Below, in pieces: positions 22,400 through 33,706 of a stretch of DNA of 64,000 nt. This stretch comes from Rehmannia glutinosa (Eukaryota; Streptophyta; Magnoliopsida; Lamiales; Orobanchaceae). The DNA is taken from assembly GCA_016081115.2 (NCBI GenBank), contig JABTTQ020001799.1, positions 124,001 to 188,000 on the forward strand, read 5' to 3'. The notes beneath the pieces were generated by a model that saw only the letters and a program-made list of their open reading frames with translations, did no database searches and had not been told where the DNA came from. The stretch's first letter is position 1. Each line of letters starts with the position of its first letter. The position numbers and the translations under genes were made by a program.

Positions 22400-23098
22400 C
22401 TTTGGTGGCTGAAGTTACTATTTCTCTGCTGAACTTGCTAAGACAGGTTTGTTTGTTTTATTGTCCTTTTCCTTTCTTTTACAGGTTTCCTTTTTCTCTT
22501 CCTTTTCTTTTCGTGATCAGTATGCAAATGGGTTGTTCTCTTAGTGGGAATTGAGTTGTTCTTGTTTTTCTTGCAAGATTTTTTCTTTTGCCAGTTTTGT
22601 TAATTTAACTTGTATGCATATGAATACACAGTGATGTATGTATTCCGTTTTTGCGTTGATGCTACTTCATTGTGTTACAGTGACTTGAATGCTGTTATTG
22701 TTCAGTTTTTAAGAACACGTGATTTTACAGGGTTTTTTCAGAGTAAAAAGTGAAATATTGAATGTTGGAATATCGACAATTGCATAAGATTGCAATTCTT
22801 CACTTGCAAAAGTTTGATATCAACTAGAGCAATATCAATTAGTTTTTTCAGGTCAATGAAGTAAATTTTTCCATATTTTAGTCTAAAATAGCAATTATTG
22901 TATTTCCAGATAATTAAATACAGAGAGTGGTGACTTAAACATCGAGCTTTCAAGAAATTTAAATTTCTCTTTTATTCTGACTCTTAGTGGCTAATCTCCG
23001 TAACCAAAACATTCTACCTAAATTGTGGTTGTTACTAACAGTTAAAAACATTATTTTGATCAACTATTGTATATCTTGCTTGCAGGTGTACTTGAGGA
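22400..23098 (+). other. Probable CNGC 5' UTR with an intron
   Basis: A GT donor follows AGACAG at 22447 and a TTGCTTGCAG acceptor ends at 23085, 13 bp before the inferred ATG. The T-rich interior fits a plant leader intron. No expression evidence is available from sequence alone. Confidence 0.4.
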
Positions 23099-25099
23099 AT
23101 GGATGCTTCTGAAAGAGATGAGACACCTATGCTATAAGCTGAATAGGAACAGATGATCGCCGGTGACTCTACAAGCAGGGTTTTTTCGACCAGGACGAGA
23201 AGTGCATCAACGTCTATCCCTATGAAATCTCTGGATTGCTCTGAATATGAGCCCAAAACAGAAAGATTTCCTTCAATTTACAAGACCGAGAATAATGATT
23301 GGCCAGCAGATGACTATGTCCGAAAAAATGAACATCTTTTGAGCTCTGGGCAACTGGGAATTTGCAATGATCCATACTGCACTACTTGCCCAACATATTA
23401 CAATGTTAAGGGGCGCCAAAAGTACTCGAGAGCATCAGAGATATTGGACACAAAGGTATTATATGTATTCTTTTGCGTTGTTTTGAGAGGCACAGGAAGT
23501 GGCTGTTTATTACATTTGTAGGCTGCTTGTATCAGTTTATATAAATTAAGGCTGGTTGTTTTATGAGGATGGTAGTTGTCACAGAGTGATGATGTTCCAC
23601 CAGACAAGTTCTTGTCTTGTCTGAAGTGGAATGGTTTGGAATCGACTTAATAACTAAAACTATGCATTCTGCAAATAGAGCAATGAATTTCCAGAGAGCC
23701 TAGCATCAGCATTGCTGGGAACTTATCTATAGATACGACAGATACACCTATCTATTTTTTATTTTATATTATTGAGGTTTTTTATGGATTAACCATGTTT
23801 TTCTACCGCTATAGTGTAAGAATCCACCCGATCACTTGACATAGAATAAATTCATTGGGTTTTGCTCTAAACAGAAAACTACAGATGGAAAATGGATTAT
23901 ATAATAATAAGAGACCTCTATTGCACATGCACTTCATGCTTGCTGACAACACATTTGATATTTTTGCTAGTAATGCAATTTCTAATGAATTAAGATTCAG
24001 ACATGCTTGATGATGAGCTTCTTCCATTTTATTGCTTGGGGTGGACTACCGGATACATTGTACTTTACCATGCTTCCTGCATCTTCTCCTTGTATAAATG
24101 GTTTTCTGGGCAGTTCTTTTAATAGTCTGAATTCTGAGGTCTACAAATACTCAAGGCAAGTTTTTTCATATGGGTGACGGCTTCATAAGTATTTTTGTTT
24201 GTTGTTTTTAAGCCAATTATATCCAGGTACTTTTGTTGTCTAGATGTTCTCAATATTCTCAGTTGCGGTTGTATGCTTTTTACATGCAAATTCAGTCAAT
24301 GCACTTATACTGTTTAAATTTCCTGCAGTTTCCCAATATGCTTTATGGAGATGCAAAGGGATGGGCAAAGAGAATATGTTCCTTTATGCATCCTTATATT
24401 CTTGGAGTCATGAATCCTCATGCAAAAGTCGTTCAGCAGTGGAACAAATTCTTCGTGATTTCTTGCTTGTTTGCAGGATTCTTAGACCCATTATTCTTTT
24501 TTCTGTTATGTGTGCAGCAGGTAAGCTTCATAAAGTTATTTGTTCGTGTTTTCCCTTTGTTCATTCTTGTCATCTCAACATTATATGTATTCCCCGTAGA
24601 TGTTTGTTTTGCACTTAAGAAGGAACTTTCGTATATTAATATTTGATAAATTAATAACCTCTATTATATAATGATATTTTTGTGGTTTAGTCTTGGGCTA
24701 GTAGACTAAATTAATAATTTTTAAAAATTATTTATATATAATTTTCTAATAGAAATCTATATAACCCTATGGTCTCATTCATATCATTAATTTTGGTAAA
24801 GTTATAAATACATTCTACAAATGTTTATTGGAGGTATTTTCTAGGAAATTTCGTCATAAATTGTTTGGATACTTCCTGAAAGTTTTTACATATTTTTCTA
24901 GAAATATGTCATTTATCTCCCTAGAAACTTCCTTCATAAATATCAGTAATGTATAATTTTCTGAATTTCTAGAAATGTGCAACAATCTCTAATAATAACT
25001 ATGAAATACAATTATACAAGAAGAGTTTATGTTTGTTAATGTGAATATTCTTTATTTTTCATTGAATACATTTCATTGAGTTAATGCAATAACAATGAT

Positions 25100-25412
25100 T
25101 TTTTTGGTGAATTTAATGTGTATTTAGTGGATTAAATTCATGTTCAATTGATTAAGTTGGTAAAATAAAATGAGATTTTAGTTGATTAAATGTAATTTCA
25201 TTGAATTGTAAATACATTTGGGTTAATTCATATTCAATTAATACATTGGTAAAAAACAACCAAATGTTTGATTGATCATATGCACGTTTATTGAATTGTT
25301 AATACTCTTGGATTGATTCATATTCAATTAATTAGGTTGGTAAAATACTATGAATTTTCTGTTGATTAAGTGTATGTTTAGTGAATTGTAAATACACTCT
25401 ATAAATTGATAA
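25100..25412. repeat. 90-bp imperfect tandem repeat in CNGC intron 2
   Basis: About 3.5 units of 90 bp, with anchors TATTCAATTAAT/TGTTCAATTGAT at 25141, 25231 and 25321. Each unit also has GGTAAAA and GAATTGTAAATAC. It is AT-rich and without ORF. Confidence 0.7.
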
Positions 25413-26512
25413 ATGATTAGTTTGTCGATTATTAGAATGCTCACATGAATGCTTCTAAGTAATGCGTGCTATTGTCCTCCTGTGGTTATCTTGATTTATT
25501 AATTTATATATTATTATTACTTTTTTTATTGTTACTGGTTACCTTGATATTCTTTTCATGTGATGTCATTCTATTTATCTTTGTTAGTTTTCATCCATGA
25601 AGCAACTGCCTAAAATTTTCATCTGTAGCTAAAAAGGTGATGAACAAACTCTCGTCTCAATTTTGACAACACTATATTTTCCCAGGATAACAAGTGCATA
25701 GTATTAAATTGGCCCATGAAAACAACAATTGTCGTCTTGAGGGAGCATAAATGACTTCATTTACTTGATCCACATCCTCATTCAGGTAAATGTACTAACT
25801 GGAATTGTGTTGAAGCCTTATGTTATTGTTTTTTCAATAGTTTTGTTACCCCAACATGTGTCGATTGGGAACTCATTCGTTTTTGCACTAGAATGAGGGT
25901 GAAAAAAATTCTTTTTTTTGTGTTACTCTTTCATAGAACATATGAAAGTACCATGTGAAGGAAGATTATGTGATGATATTTGTCTCTTCACCTATCCTTT
26001 GTCTGAGAATGGGTTATGTTGATTCACACATTATAATGTTCAAATGTTGACTAGCTCAACTTTTGTTAATTTCTTAGCAGAAAAGATTAGGTATTTGAAC
26101 AATTGCAATGCTGGTTAGAAAATAAATGGATATTATTTTCTACTTTAAGCTTCATAACAATGTTTCTTTTTTTATTTATTTATTTTCTTTAGAAATTTAG
26201 GAACAAAAATCCTTTTGGATTGACAAAGCACATGGGGCATTGTGAAATAATTTACGAAGCTGATTTCGATTTCTGCACTTTTTATACAAGTGAAGATACA
26301 TTGTCATTTTGCAGTTCAGGCTAGCTTATGTTTCTCTTGAATCTAGAGTTATGGGAGCTGGAGATTTAGTTGATGACCCTAAAAGGATTGCCTGGAATTA
26401 TCTTTCTGGATACTTTATCATTGATTTCTTTGTTGTACTGCCCCTGCCACAGGTAAGTGTCTGTCCTTTTCTTGCCCTTCTATTCACATATATATTTAGA
26501 TGAAATATTTGC

Positions 26513-26771
26513 TGTTAAAGTACTAAATACTAAATGGTCCACATCTCTAACAGCTTAAGCTTTTAGATGAGGTGGTTATTCAACATGGTATTAGAGCCAG
26601 GCCAAATAACGAGGTCCTGAGTTCGAATCTCACCACCATCCATTAAAATGTTCCACGTGCAAGGCTCATAAAAAAATCCGCCTGCACGTGAGGGGGCGTG
26701 TTTAAGTACTAAATACTAAATGGCCCGCATCTCTAACAGCTTAAGCTTTTAGATGAGGTGGGTATTCAACA
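26513..26771 (+). mobile_element. E3: TRIM retrotransposon (intact, non-coding)
   Basis: Two 73-bp LTRs (26513-26585 and 26699-26771) begin TGTT and end TTCAACA. TGGTATTAGAGCCAGG follows the first as a tRNA-Met primer site and GTGAGGGGGCG precedes the second as a polypurine tract. Perfect 5-bp duplications TTTGC flank it (26508-26512, 26772-26776). At 259 bp with no ORF it must have been mobilised by proteins from another element. It lies in CNGC intron 4. Confidence 0.92.
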
Positions 26772-27605
26772 TTTGCCTCATGAATACTTCTTCTTGTCTA
26801 CAAAATCTGACTTAATTTCCCACTAATATAGGAGGCCTATTGTAGTCCAATTCACTGTGGCCTCTGTTTTTATTGCATTGTCTCACCAATGTTAGGATGT
26901 GGTCCTTTATTTTAATCCACGAGTTATATTAAGTGGTTATATTGTACTGAACTAGCGCGAAAGCTACTGAAACTGGGTTATTTGCTCTCTGTAGATTATC
27001 ATATTATTGATCTTACCAGATTCTGTCGGAGCATCTGGTGCCAATCATGCGAAAAATCGTCTACGAGCAGCAATTCTTGTTCAGTATATTCCCAGGTTGT
27101 ACAGATTCTTAACTTTGGTAGCTGGTTCATCTCCAACTGGCTTCACTTTTGAGGTAGACCGCGCAAACTTTGTCATAAATTTTCTTACCTATTTTTTAGT
27201 GAGTCACGTGATTGGATCATTCTGGTATCTCTTTGGCCTACAGGTTGGTTTTTTGAGTTTAAAAGTATTATTCATTTGGTTCCTCCGAACTGTTGATGTC
27301 TTTATCTTATTGGTGTTTTTATACTTAAAAAACCCGCTACACGGAGGGTCAATGAATGCTTTCGAGATGCCTGTCAAGACAGCAAAATCGAAAGGTGTAT
27401 GGAGTTCATTGACTGCGGCCATGGAAACAGTTATGAGAGGTTTGGACACGATCCAACATGGGAGCTCTGGAAAAACAATGAAAATGCAACTGCTTGTTTT
27501 CGGCAAGGTAGATTTAACTTTGGAATATATCAAACTGCAGCCAACCTAACCACCCAAAAAAGTGTCGTGACGAGATACATCTACTCACTGTTTTGGGGGT
27601 TCCAG

Positions 27606-28150
27606 GTACCTTTTTGTGAATTGTGATAACACTAATTTAATTTTCTTATGGAATTGGAGTTTGAAATTTTATTAAAGGCTGAAACGTAATTGGAGGCTGT
27701 CCATGTCAAAATTCAAACTGTCAAGAAATTTGTAGTTTTATATGCTTTTTCTGGAAATTATTCTTCGAAAAAGTAGTGGATGTTTGTGCTATAATATGAT
27801 GACAAGATCTTGAGGGGAATATCTTGGCCATAATAGAGGAAGCTGCCTGGAATAAGGTGTGTCAGAGAATCTACTTGTGGGAGTGAGACAACGTATAATG
27901 TCGACGACCACTAACTCAATTACTAAAAATCAGTGTTCAGCTCTTGAATGACTTGTTGAATGTATAATTTTTTTATGTAAGTTATTTTTTTTAACAAAAT
28001 AACAAGATCCCACATGCAAGCCGACGATAAAAAAGAATTGGGGGTAAACTGCATGCTTAGTTTATGGCCAAAAAATGTCCACAGATGACATCTTTTAGTG
28101 AATATACAAAGTATTAGATTTGAGGACCTTGTACTAGTTGCAGTTGACGT
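27606..28150 (+). other. Start of CNGC intron 6, no gene seen
   Basis: It begins with GTACCT directly after the pore-helix exon. There are no coding matches up to the copia LTR at 28151. The remaining channel exons would have to lie beyond the window end. Confidence 0.6.
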
Positions 28151-28354
28151 TGTTAGAATATTTGATATTATTCTACTGTATATTTTCTCTATATAGGTTG
28201 ATTTGATATTTTATATGTATGGTAGGTAGATCATTGTATTTTTGGTATATATTATTGTCTTGATTCTTTTCTCCCACTATATATACGGGAGTTGTATTCC
28301 TCAATGAAATATGAAATACATGAATTTTTTCTACATCTTTCTTTAGTTTTAACA
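28151..28354 (+). repeat. E4 5' LTR with TATA box and primer site
   Basis: Begins TGTTAGAATATTTG and ends GTTTTAACA. A TATATATA box lies at 28278-28285. The site TGGTACCAGAGCAGG (28355-28369) follows immediately, a tRNA-Met type primer site. The LTR is short for a copia element. The partner LTR is outside the window. Confidence 0.75.
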
Positions 28355-28369
28355 TGGTACCAGAGCAGG

Positions 28370-28796
28370 TTTCATCCTGTTTCTGAAATTTTTTTCTGTT
28401 CTCTTTTTTTTTTTCTTTTAACAAAGCGCAGCCCTGTTTCTAAAGAAAAACAAAGAGAGAAAATCCAAAAAGGCCAGAAACACTAACCCTAGTCGTCTGC
28501 TACTATTACCCAATAAACCCTAATTGTTCTTTGTCTCGCGCCGCCACCTCAAGCGCCGCCATCACTCTCTCTCTTCACGCCTAGCGTTCGCGCAAGATAG
28601 ATTTTTGCGCATCGCTTGCCCATTGCATATCTGTTTGCCCGACTCATGCCGCATCGTCCTCTCGCTCCCTCTTCGCGCGCCTTTGCTCTATGTGTCATCC
28701 ACCACAACGCCACCTATATCTCGCTCTGGGTGACCTATTTGACTTCCTTCTCGATGATTTACTTTGTTTGGCTTTCTTTTTCCTTTTTCATTATGG
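28370..28796 (+). other. E4 leader between primer site and gag, no gene seen
   Basis: T-rich then C-rich sequence with several short open frames, none resembling known proteins. It ends at an ATGGCATCT that begins the gag remnant. Confidence 0.5.
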
Positions 28797-29749
28797 CATC
28801 TCTTTGAAAATAAGGAGGCTCTTGGGAACTACTATTAAACTTAATGGTTCCAATTATATTTGTGCATTTAAACTTTTTCTTGGGTCACAAAATAAATTGC
28901 AACATATTTTGTCCGGACCTCCCGACTCTAAGGCCGACAACTATACTACTTGGACACGATTGATTTTTCGGTTATGACATGGCTACTTAATAGTATGGAT
29001 GAATCACAAATCGTGATAACATTATGTTTTTAAACTCGCTAAAGAAATGTGGGATACTTTACATGACATGTATTCCCATGAGAAGAATGTTTCTCGTGTC
29101 TTTGAATTATACGAAAAACTATTCTCTCTTTGCCAAGATGGTCGATTTGTGAGTGATTACTTTGCATCCCCGAAAAGGGGGCGATGAAATATTACTATAC
29201 CATCCATGGCTTGTGATGCCCAAACTATGAAGAATCAATGGGAAGAGTTCTTGGTTGGTAAATTCTTATCGTGCCTAGATTCCTCTTTTTCTACTGCTCA
29301 AAGATAATCATTGGCTAGTGACAATATTCGACCTTATCTAATGCTCTATCTCGAGTTCTCCGTGTTGCCACGGGTCGGTCGCATGAAGTCTAACTCTTCG
29401 CGCCATCCGAAAAGTCCCCGCATTGGCAACTCGAGGTCGAGGATCCTCCCGTGGACGACTTGGTGGACGCGCGGTCGGAAGTGGATTCATCAAAGGGCTC
29501 CCGCTCTTGTATTCATTGCCGCCGCTCCGTCATGCATCAGAAGTGTTGGCTAAATTTGGTAAGCTTCTGAATGGGCTAACACGATATCGACAATCATGGA
29601 GCACCTCTCGGTTTTCGATGTGATATGGTTCTCGACGTAGTATGAAAAGTTGCTACATCGCTCTGCTGACAACTCTTCGCCATCGCTTCCTCCTCTCCTC
29701 TGTAGGTGCGTTTACTCGTCTCATGGTAAGTCTTGGATGTTGGATTCTC
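28797..29749 (+). pseudogene. gag: E4 Gag remnant
   Basis: Starting at ATGGCATCT, an in-frame stop follows at once. Then KLNGSNYICAFKLFLGSQNK and, after further breaks, MWDTLHDMYSHEKNVSRVFE and SVFT-like segments follow the copia Gag (UBN2) pattern. At least six stops or shifts were seen. Gag would form the particle; this copy cannot. Confidence 0.65.
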
Positions 29750-30740
29750 GTGCCACATAGGGATGGCAATGGGGCGGGTTCAAACCGACCCGCAATGAAC
29801 CCGCCCGGCCCAAACGGGTCTCGGGGCGGGTAACTGCCCAAGTATTAAAAACCCGCTGTGTCCGGGGAGGTAACGGGTCCAATAGGACCCGCCCGAACCC
29901 GCCCCGCCATATATATTAATTTTCTATTTCATTAAATATAATAGTTGTGCACGTCCTTGGAGTTGGACTTCATTTATGCTAATATATTTTACAGTTGTCA
30001 ACCACTTTCCCTATTTTGAACTTTTGAAATTTATTTTTCTTCATTTACTGATATATTTTACGATTTGTCGTCACCACTCTCAAATTTTTATCTCTCAATC
30101 TCAAAATTTATTCTTCTCTTTCACCATGAATAATACCATAATCACTCGCAACTTTTCTTCATCCGACCTCCTAGTTTCCATTTTTATTTTTGCTTTCCTT
30201 TTCTTTTAATAGCCAATTTCAACTATTTCCACTCCGATTCACCGGATCTAACCTCAACCATAACAAATTGGGTGAATCGCTTGCTTCTCTTTCCAAAAGT
30301 ATGTTGCAACCATATTCATAGCGGGTTAGGCGGGTTTAACCGGCGGGTCCCGGTCCCGAGCAGGCGGAGTCTCGGGCGGGTTTTAATCCGGGGCGGGGCG
30401 GGTCTCGGGTCCTTATTTTTCTTGGCGGGGGTGGGTCCCGGGTTTAGCCAAACCCGTCCCAGACCCGCACCGTTGCCATCCCCGGTGCCACAACTCATAT
30501 TACCGGTAGAATAAATCCCTTTTCTCCTCTTTTTCTCATTTTGCATCTTTATCTCCTGTGCGCTTTGCCGATGGCACTTACTCTCCCGTCACTGGGACAG
30601 GCGTCGTAAATTCTACTAAAAACATAACCCTTGATAATGTTCTTTACGCTCCTTGTTTCCAGTAAGCTAGCTATCAATCAATGATCTTACTAAATCACAT
30701 AACTGTTCTGTAACCTTTTATCCCTCATATTGTGTTTTTC
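29720..30740 (+). pseudogene. pol: E4 protease remnant, split by a hAT-type insertion
   Basis: SWMLDSRAT ends at the insertion (29749-29757) and THITGR resumes after it (from 30493). The catalytic triplet reads D-S-R instead of D-S-G. The downstream part has several stops before the integrase region. The insertion lies two codons after the catalytic triplet. Confidence 0.65.
29758..30484. mobile_element. Non-autonomous hAT-type element, 727 bp
   Basis: The terminal inverted repeats TAGGGATGGCAA and (reverse complement of right end) CGGGGATGGCAA match in ten of twelve bases. A perfect 8-bp duplication GTGCCACA flanks it (29750-29757 and 30485-30492), the hallmark of hAT transposition. Subterminal DNA is packed with CGGGT/ACCCG motifs, typical transposase-binding repeats of hAT ends, while the centre is AT-rich. 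There is no transposase ORF. Confidence 0.9.
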
Positions 30741-31700
30741 AGGATCTGCAGATGGGGAGGACGATTGGTGGCGGACATGAACGTGGTGGTCTTTACTACA
30801 TGGATACCACTTCACCTGTTGATCCCCATGCTCTCTCCACTACCATTTCTCCTTTCCAGTGGCATTGTCGTCTCGGTCATCTTTCTTTTCGTACCTTACA
30901 AAAAGTGATCCCTGTTGAGTCAACTCAAATAGAATGTGAATCATGTGAGTTAGGAAAACACCACCGCACTTCTTTTCAGTCTAGAGTCAATAATGGTAGT
31001 TCTTTTCTTTTTGATATTGTTTATTGCGATGTTTGGGGTCCTAGTAAAATCGCGTCTCATGGGGGATTTTATTATTTTCTTATCCTTGTGGATGATTACC
31101 CCAGAATGACATGGTTGTATTTACTTAAGGATAGGACTGAAGTTCCTCATGTACTCATTTCGTTTAATAATGAAATAAAAAATCAATTTTCTATTAGTAT
31201 TCGTATTTTCCGTTCTGATAATGCACTTGAGTTTACTCAGAAAACTATTTATACTTTTTGTAACTGACATGGTATCATTCATCAAACCTCTTGTCCATAC
31301 ACTTCACAACAAAATGGTGTGGCCGAACGCAAACATCGTCACATTTTGGACACTGCCCGTACATTGATGCGTCATATGAACGTACCTAAATATTATTGGG
31401 GGGATGTTCTTCTTACTGCCTGTTATCTCATTAATAGAATGCCATCAGCTATTTTAAATGGGGATATTCCTTTCTCTTGCCTGACAAGCCACTATTCTCT
31501 ATTACTCTTCGTGTCTTTGGGCGTGTATGTTTTGTTCATAACCTTCATCCCAAAACAGATAAACTTTCTCCTCGTTCTACTAAGTGTGTCTTTATTGGGT
31601 ACTCACGAACACAAAAAGGGTATCGTTACTTCGATCCTATGACACGACGCTCCTACACTTCGGCCGATGTGACCTTTTTTAGAGTAAATCTTACTTTTCC
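30741..31700 (+). pseudogene. pol: E4 integrase
   Basis: The pre-integrase zinc region is clear (HCRLGHLSFRTLQK near 30862-30903, CESCELGKHH near 30939-30968). The core has DIVYCDVWGPS with the first Asp (31014-31046), FRSDNALEFT with the second (31207-31236) and NGVAERKHRH with the Glu (31315-31344). A TGA at 31266 and a shift near 31480 break the frame. All three catalytic residues are still encoded. Confidence 0.82.
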
Positions 31701-32730
31701 AAAATTACTGAGCCTTCCACTGTTCGTGTCGACACTCTTCCACTACTTATTCCCGCATCGATACCTCCTGACGATAATGTTGTACCTAATAAACCACTGC
31801 AGGTATACAAACGACGTCCTCGCCAAGCCACCACAAGACCTGTCACCTCTCAACCTCCTCTTCTTGCAGCTCCTGGCACTACGAGTTCTTCCTCGACTGA
31901 TCTTTCTATTACACTTCGAAAAGGTATGCAGTCTTGTACTGCACATCCTTTAACTAACCATATGTCCTTTGACTCTTTTAGCCCTCCTTTTCGCTCTTTT
32001 GCTGTTTCACTTTATGCTACAGTGGTACCTTCTTCTTATTCTGAGGCTCTTAAACATCCTGCTTGGAAGGCAGCAATGGATGAAGAGATGTCAGCTCTTA
32101 TTTCTCGAGGCACACGGGAGCTTGTCCCTGCTCCACCCAATGCGGATATTGTTACTTGTCGATGGGTGTTTACTTTGAAATACCGTGCTAATGGTGTTAT
32201 AGATCGATATAAAGCTCGGTTAGTGGCGAAAGGCTTTACACTGACATATGGTGTTTACTATTTTGAGACGTTTTCACCCGTTGCTCGGCTCAATAACATT
32301 CGGGTGTTATTTTCCTTAACCGTTAATCAAAATTGGCACATGTATCAGCTCGATGTGAAAAATGCCTTCTTGTATGGCGATTTAAATGAGACTGTCTTTA
32401 TGGAGCAACCTCTAAGGTATGTTGCTCAGGGGGAGACAAAGAATATGATATGCCGACTCAAGAAGGCTATATATGATCTGAAACAAAGCCCGAGAGCTTG
32501 GTTTGATAAGTTCAGTCGCATCATGAGTAATGCTGGCTTTAAGCAATGAAAGGTTGATCATTCCGTGTTTGTTCAACAAACAAAGGGCGGAACTGTTATC
32601 CTAAATGTATATGTTGATGATATTCTAATATCCGGTAGTGACATTGATGGGATTGAAACAACTAAGAAATACATGCGACAACATTTTGTCACAAAGGACT
32701 TGGGGCGTCCTAAATATTTTCTGGGTGTAA
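31701..32730 (+). pseudogene. pol: E4 reverse transcriptase, cut off by E5
   Basis: A linker with stops leads to RT blocks KHPAWKAAMDEEMSALISRG, RYKARLVAKGFTLTYG, QLDVKNAFLYGDLNETVFM and, after a TGA at 32547-32549, LNVYVDDILISG with the catalytic double Asp (32604-32639). The sequence stops at GRPKYFLGV (about 32729). The rest of RT and RNase H would lie beyond the window end, on the far side of E5. Confidence 0.85.
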
Positions 32731-32907
32731 TGCACCGTAACTATGAATGAATTGTGTATTATTCCAAGAGATACAAGGTACACTTATATACAAGTTGGAG
32801 ACAACCAAAACAAGGAATGTAAATCAACAGGCTAATCTAAGGGATTCTAATAATCTTCTAATTGATTCTAATTATCTCCTACACAATATACCATATATAC
32901 ATTAACA
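32731..32907 (-). repeat. E5 3' LTR
   Basis: On the element strand it begins TGTTAATGTATATATGG after the purine tract GATTGAGAGGGAG (32908-32920), and ends near TAGTTACGGTGCA. A TATATAAG box is inside. The inner edge is firm; the outer edge (32726 or 32731) cannot be fixed without the partner copy. About 177 bp. Confidence 0.65.
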
Positions 32908-33701
32908 CTCCCTCTCAATCCGGAGCATATATATCAATAATGCCCAGCTTGATACAAATATTGTTCATTCGTACTCCATTCACTGCTTTAGTGAATATGT
33001 CTCCCAACTGGTCTTCGGATTTGACATAACCCGTAGAGACGAACCCTTCTTCGACTTTATCACGAACAAAATGACTCTATTTCAATATGATTGGTTCGTT
33101 CATGAAATACAGGATTTGATGCAATGTGAAGTGCAGCTTGGTTGTCACACCAAAGTTTAGCCGGAAGAGTAAGCTCATAACCTACTTCCTTTAGTAACTA
33201 ATGTATCCATATAATTTCACATACCAAATCAGCCATGGATCGATATTCTGCTTCAGCGACTGATCGAGAAACAACATTTTGTTTCTTACTCCTCCATGAG
33301 ACTAGATTACCTCCCACAAAGACAAAATACCCTGAAGTGGATCTTCTATCATCTCTGCAACCTGCATAGTCGACATCAGAATATGATTCAATTAACCCGG
33401 TATAACATTCCACTTTTGAATGACCATGTTGCCCATAGAATAATCCGCGTCCAGGAGCCCCTTTCAGATAACACAAAATATGTTCAAGAAGTGCCCAATG
33501 ACTAACAGTAGGAGCATACATAAATCGACTAGCAACACTTACTGCAAACGCAATGTCAGGACGTGTTACAGTAAGATAATTCAACTTCCCCACAAGTCTT
33601 CGATACCGCTCAGGATCATGGAACGGGGCACCAGTGTCTTTTTCAAATTGCAAGTTGGGAGTCATTGGGGTACTGCAAGGCTTAGCCCATAATCCTTGAG
33701 T
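32908..33701 (-). pseudogene. pol: E5 RNase H and end of RT
   Basis: MTPNLQFEKDTGAPFHDPER, YRRLVGKLNYLTVTRPDIAF and the copia RNase H motif SDVDYAGCRDDRRSTSGYFV (33198-33665) are intact. VSRSVAEAEYRSMADLVCEI carries the catalytic Glu. After a stop near 33198 the end continues with KLWCDNQAALHIASNPVFHE (33110-33165), then more stops. RNase H degrades the RNA of the RNA-DNA hybrid during copying. Confidence 0.82.
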
Positions 33702-33706
33702 AGGTC

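Larger units (their letters stand above)
23099..27605 (+). pseudogene. Cyclic-nucleotide-gated ion channel, CNGC19/20 type (group IV), 5' half, broken
   Basis: Exons are 23099-23455, 24329-24520, 25686-25785, 26315-26452, 26995-27243 and 27345-27605. They encode the long N terminus with the group motif CNDPYCTTCPTYY, S1 (FFVISCLFAGFLDPLFFFLL), S2, S3 (YFIIDFFVVLPLPQ), S4 with spaced basic residues (AAILVQYIPRLYRFL), S5 and the start of the pore helix (YIYSLFWGFQ). Such channels carry Ca2+ and other cations across plant membranes in defence and development. Lesions are TAA (23135) and TAG (23144) in exon 1, one extra G at 25741-25743 shifting the S2 frame, and GG instead of AG before exon 6 (27343-27344). 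The filter, S6, C-linker and nucleotide-binding exons are absent, because retrotransposons fill the window from 28151. A later ATG (23153) could bypass the stops but not the other defects. Confidence 0.88.

Noticed and set aside
26586..26640. Possible tRNA gene (GAGTTCGAATCTCACC looks like a T-arm)
   Set aside because: No acceptor stem or A box at the right distance; it lies between the two LTRs of the TRIM just after the primer site.
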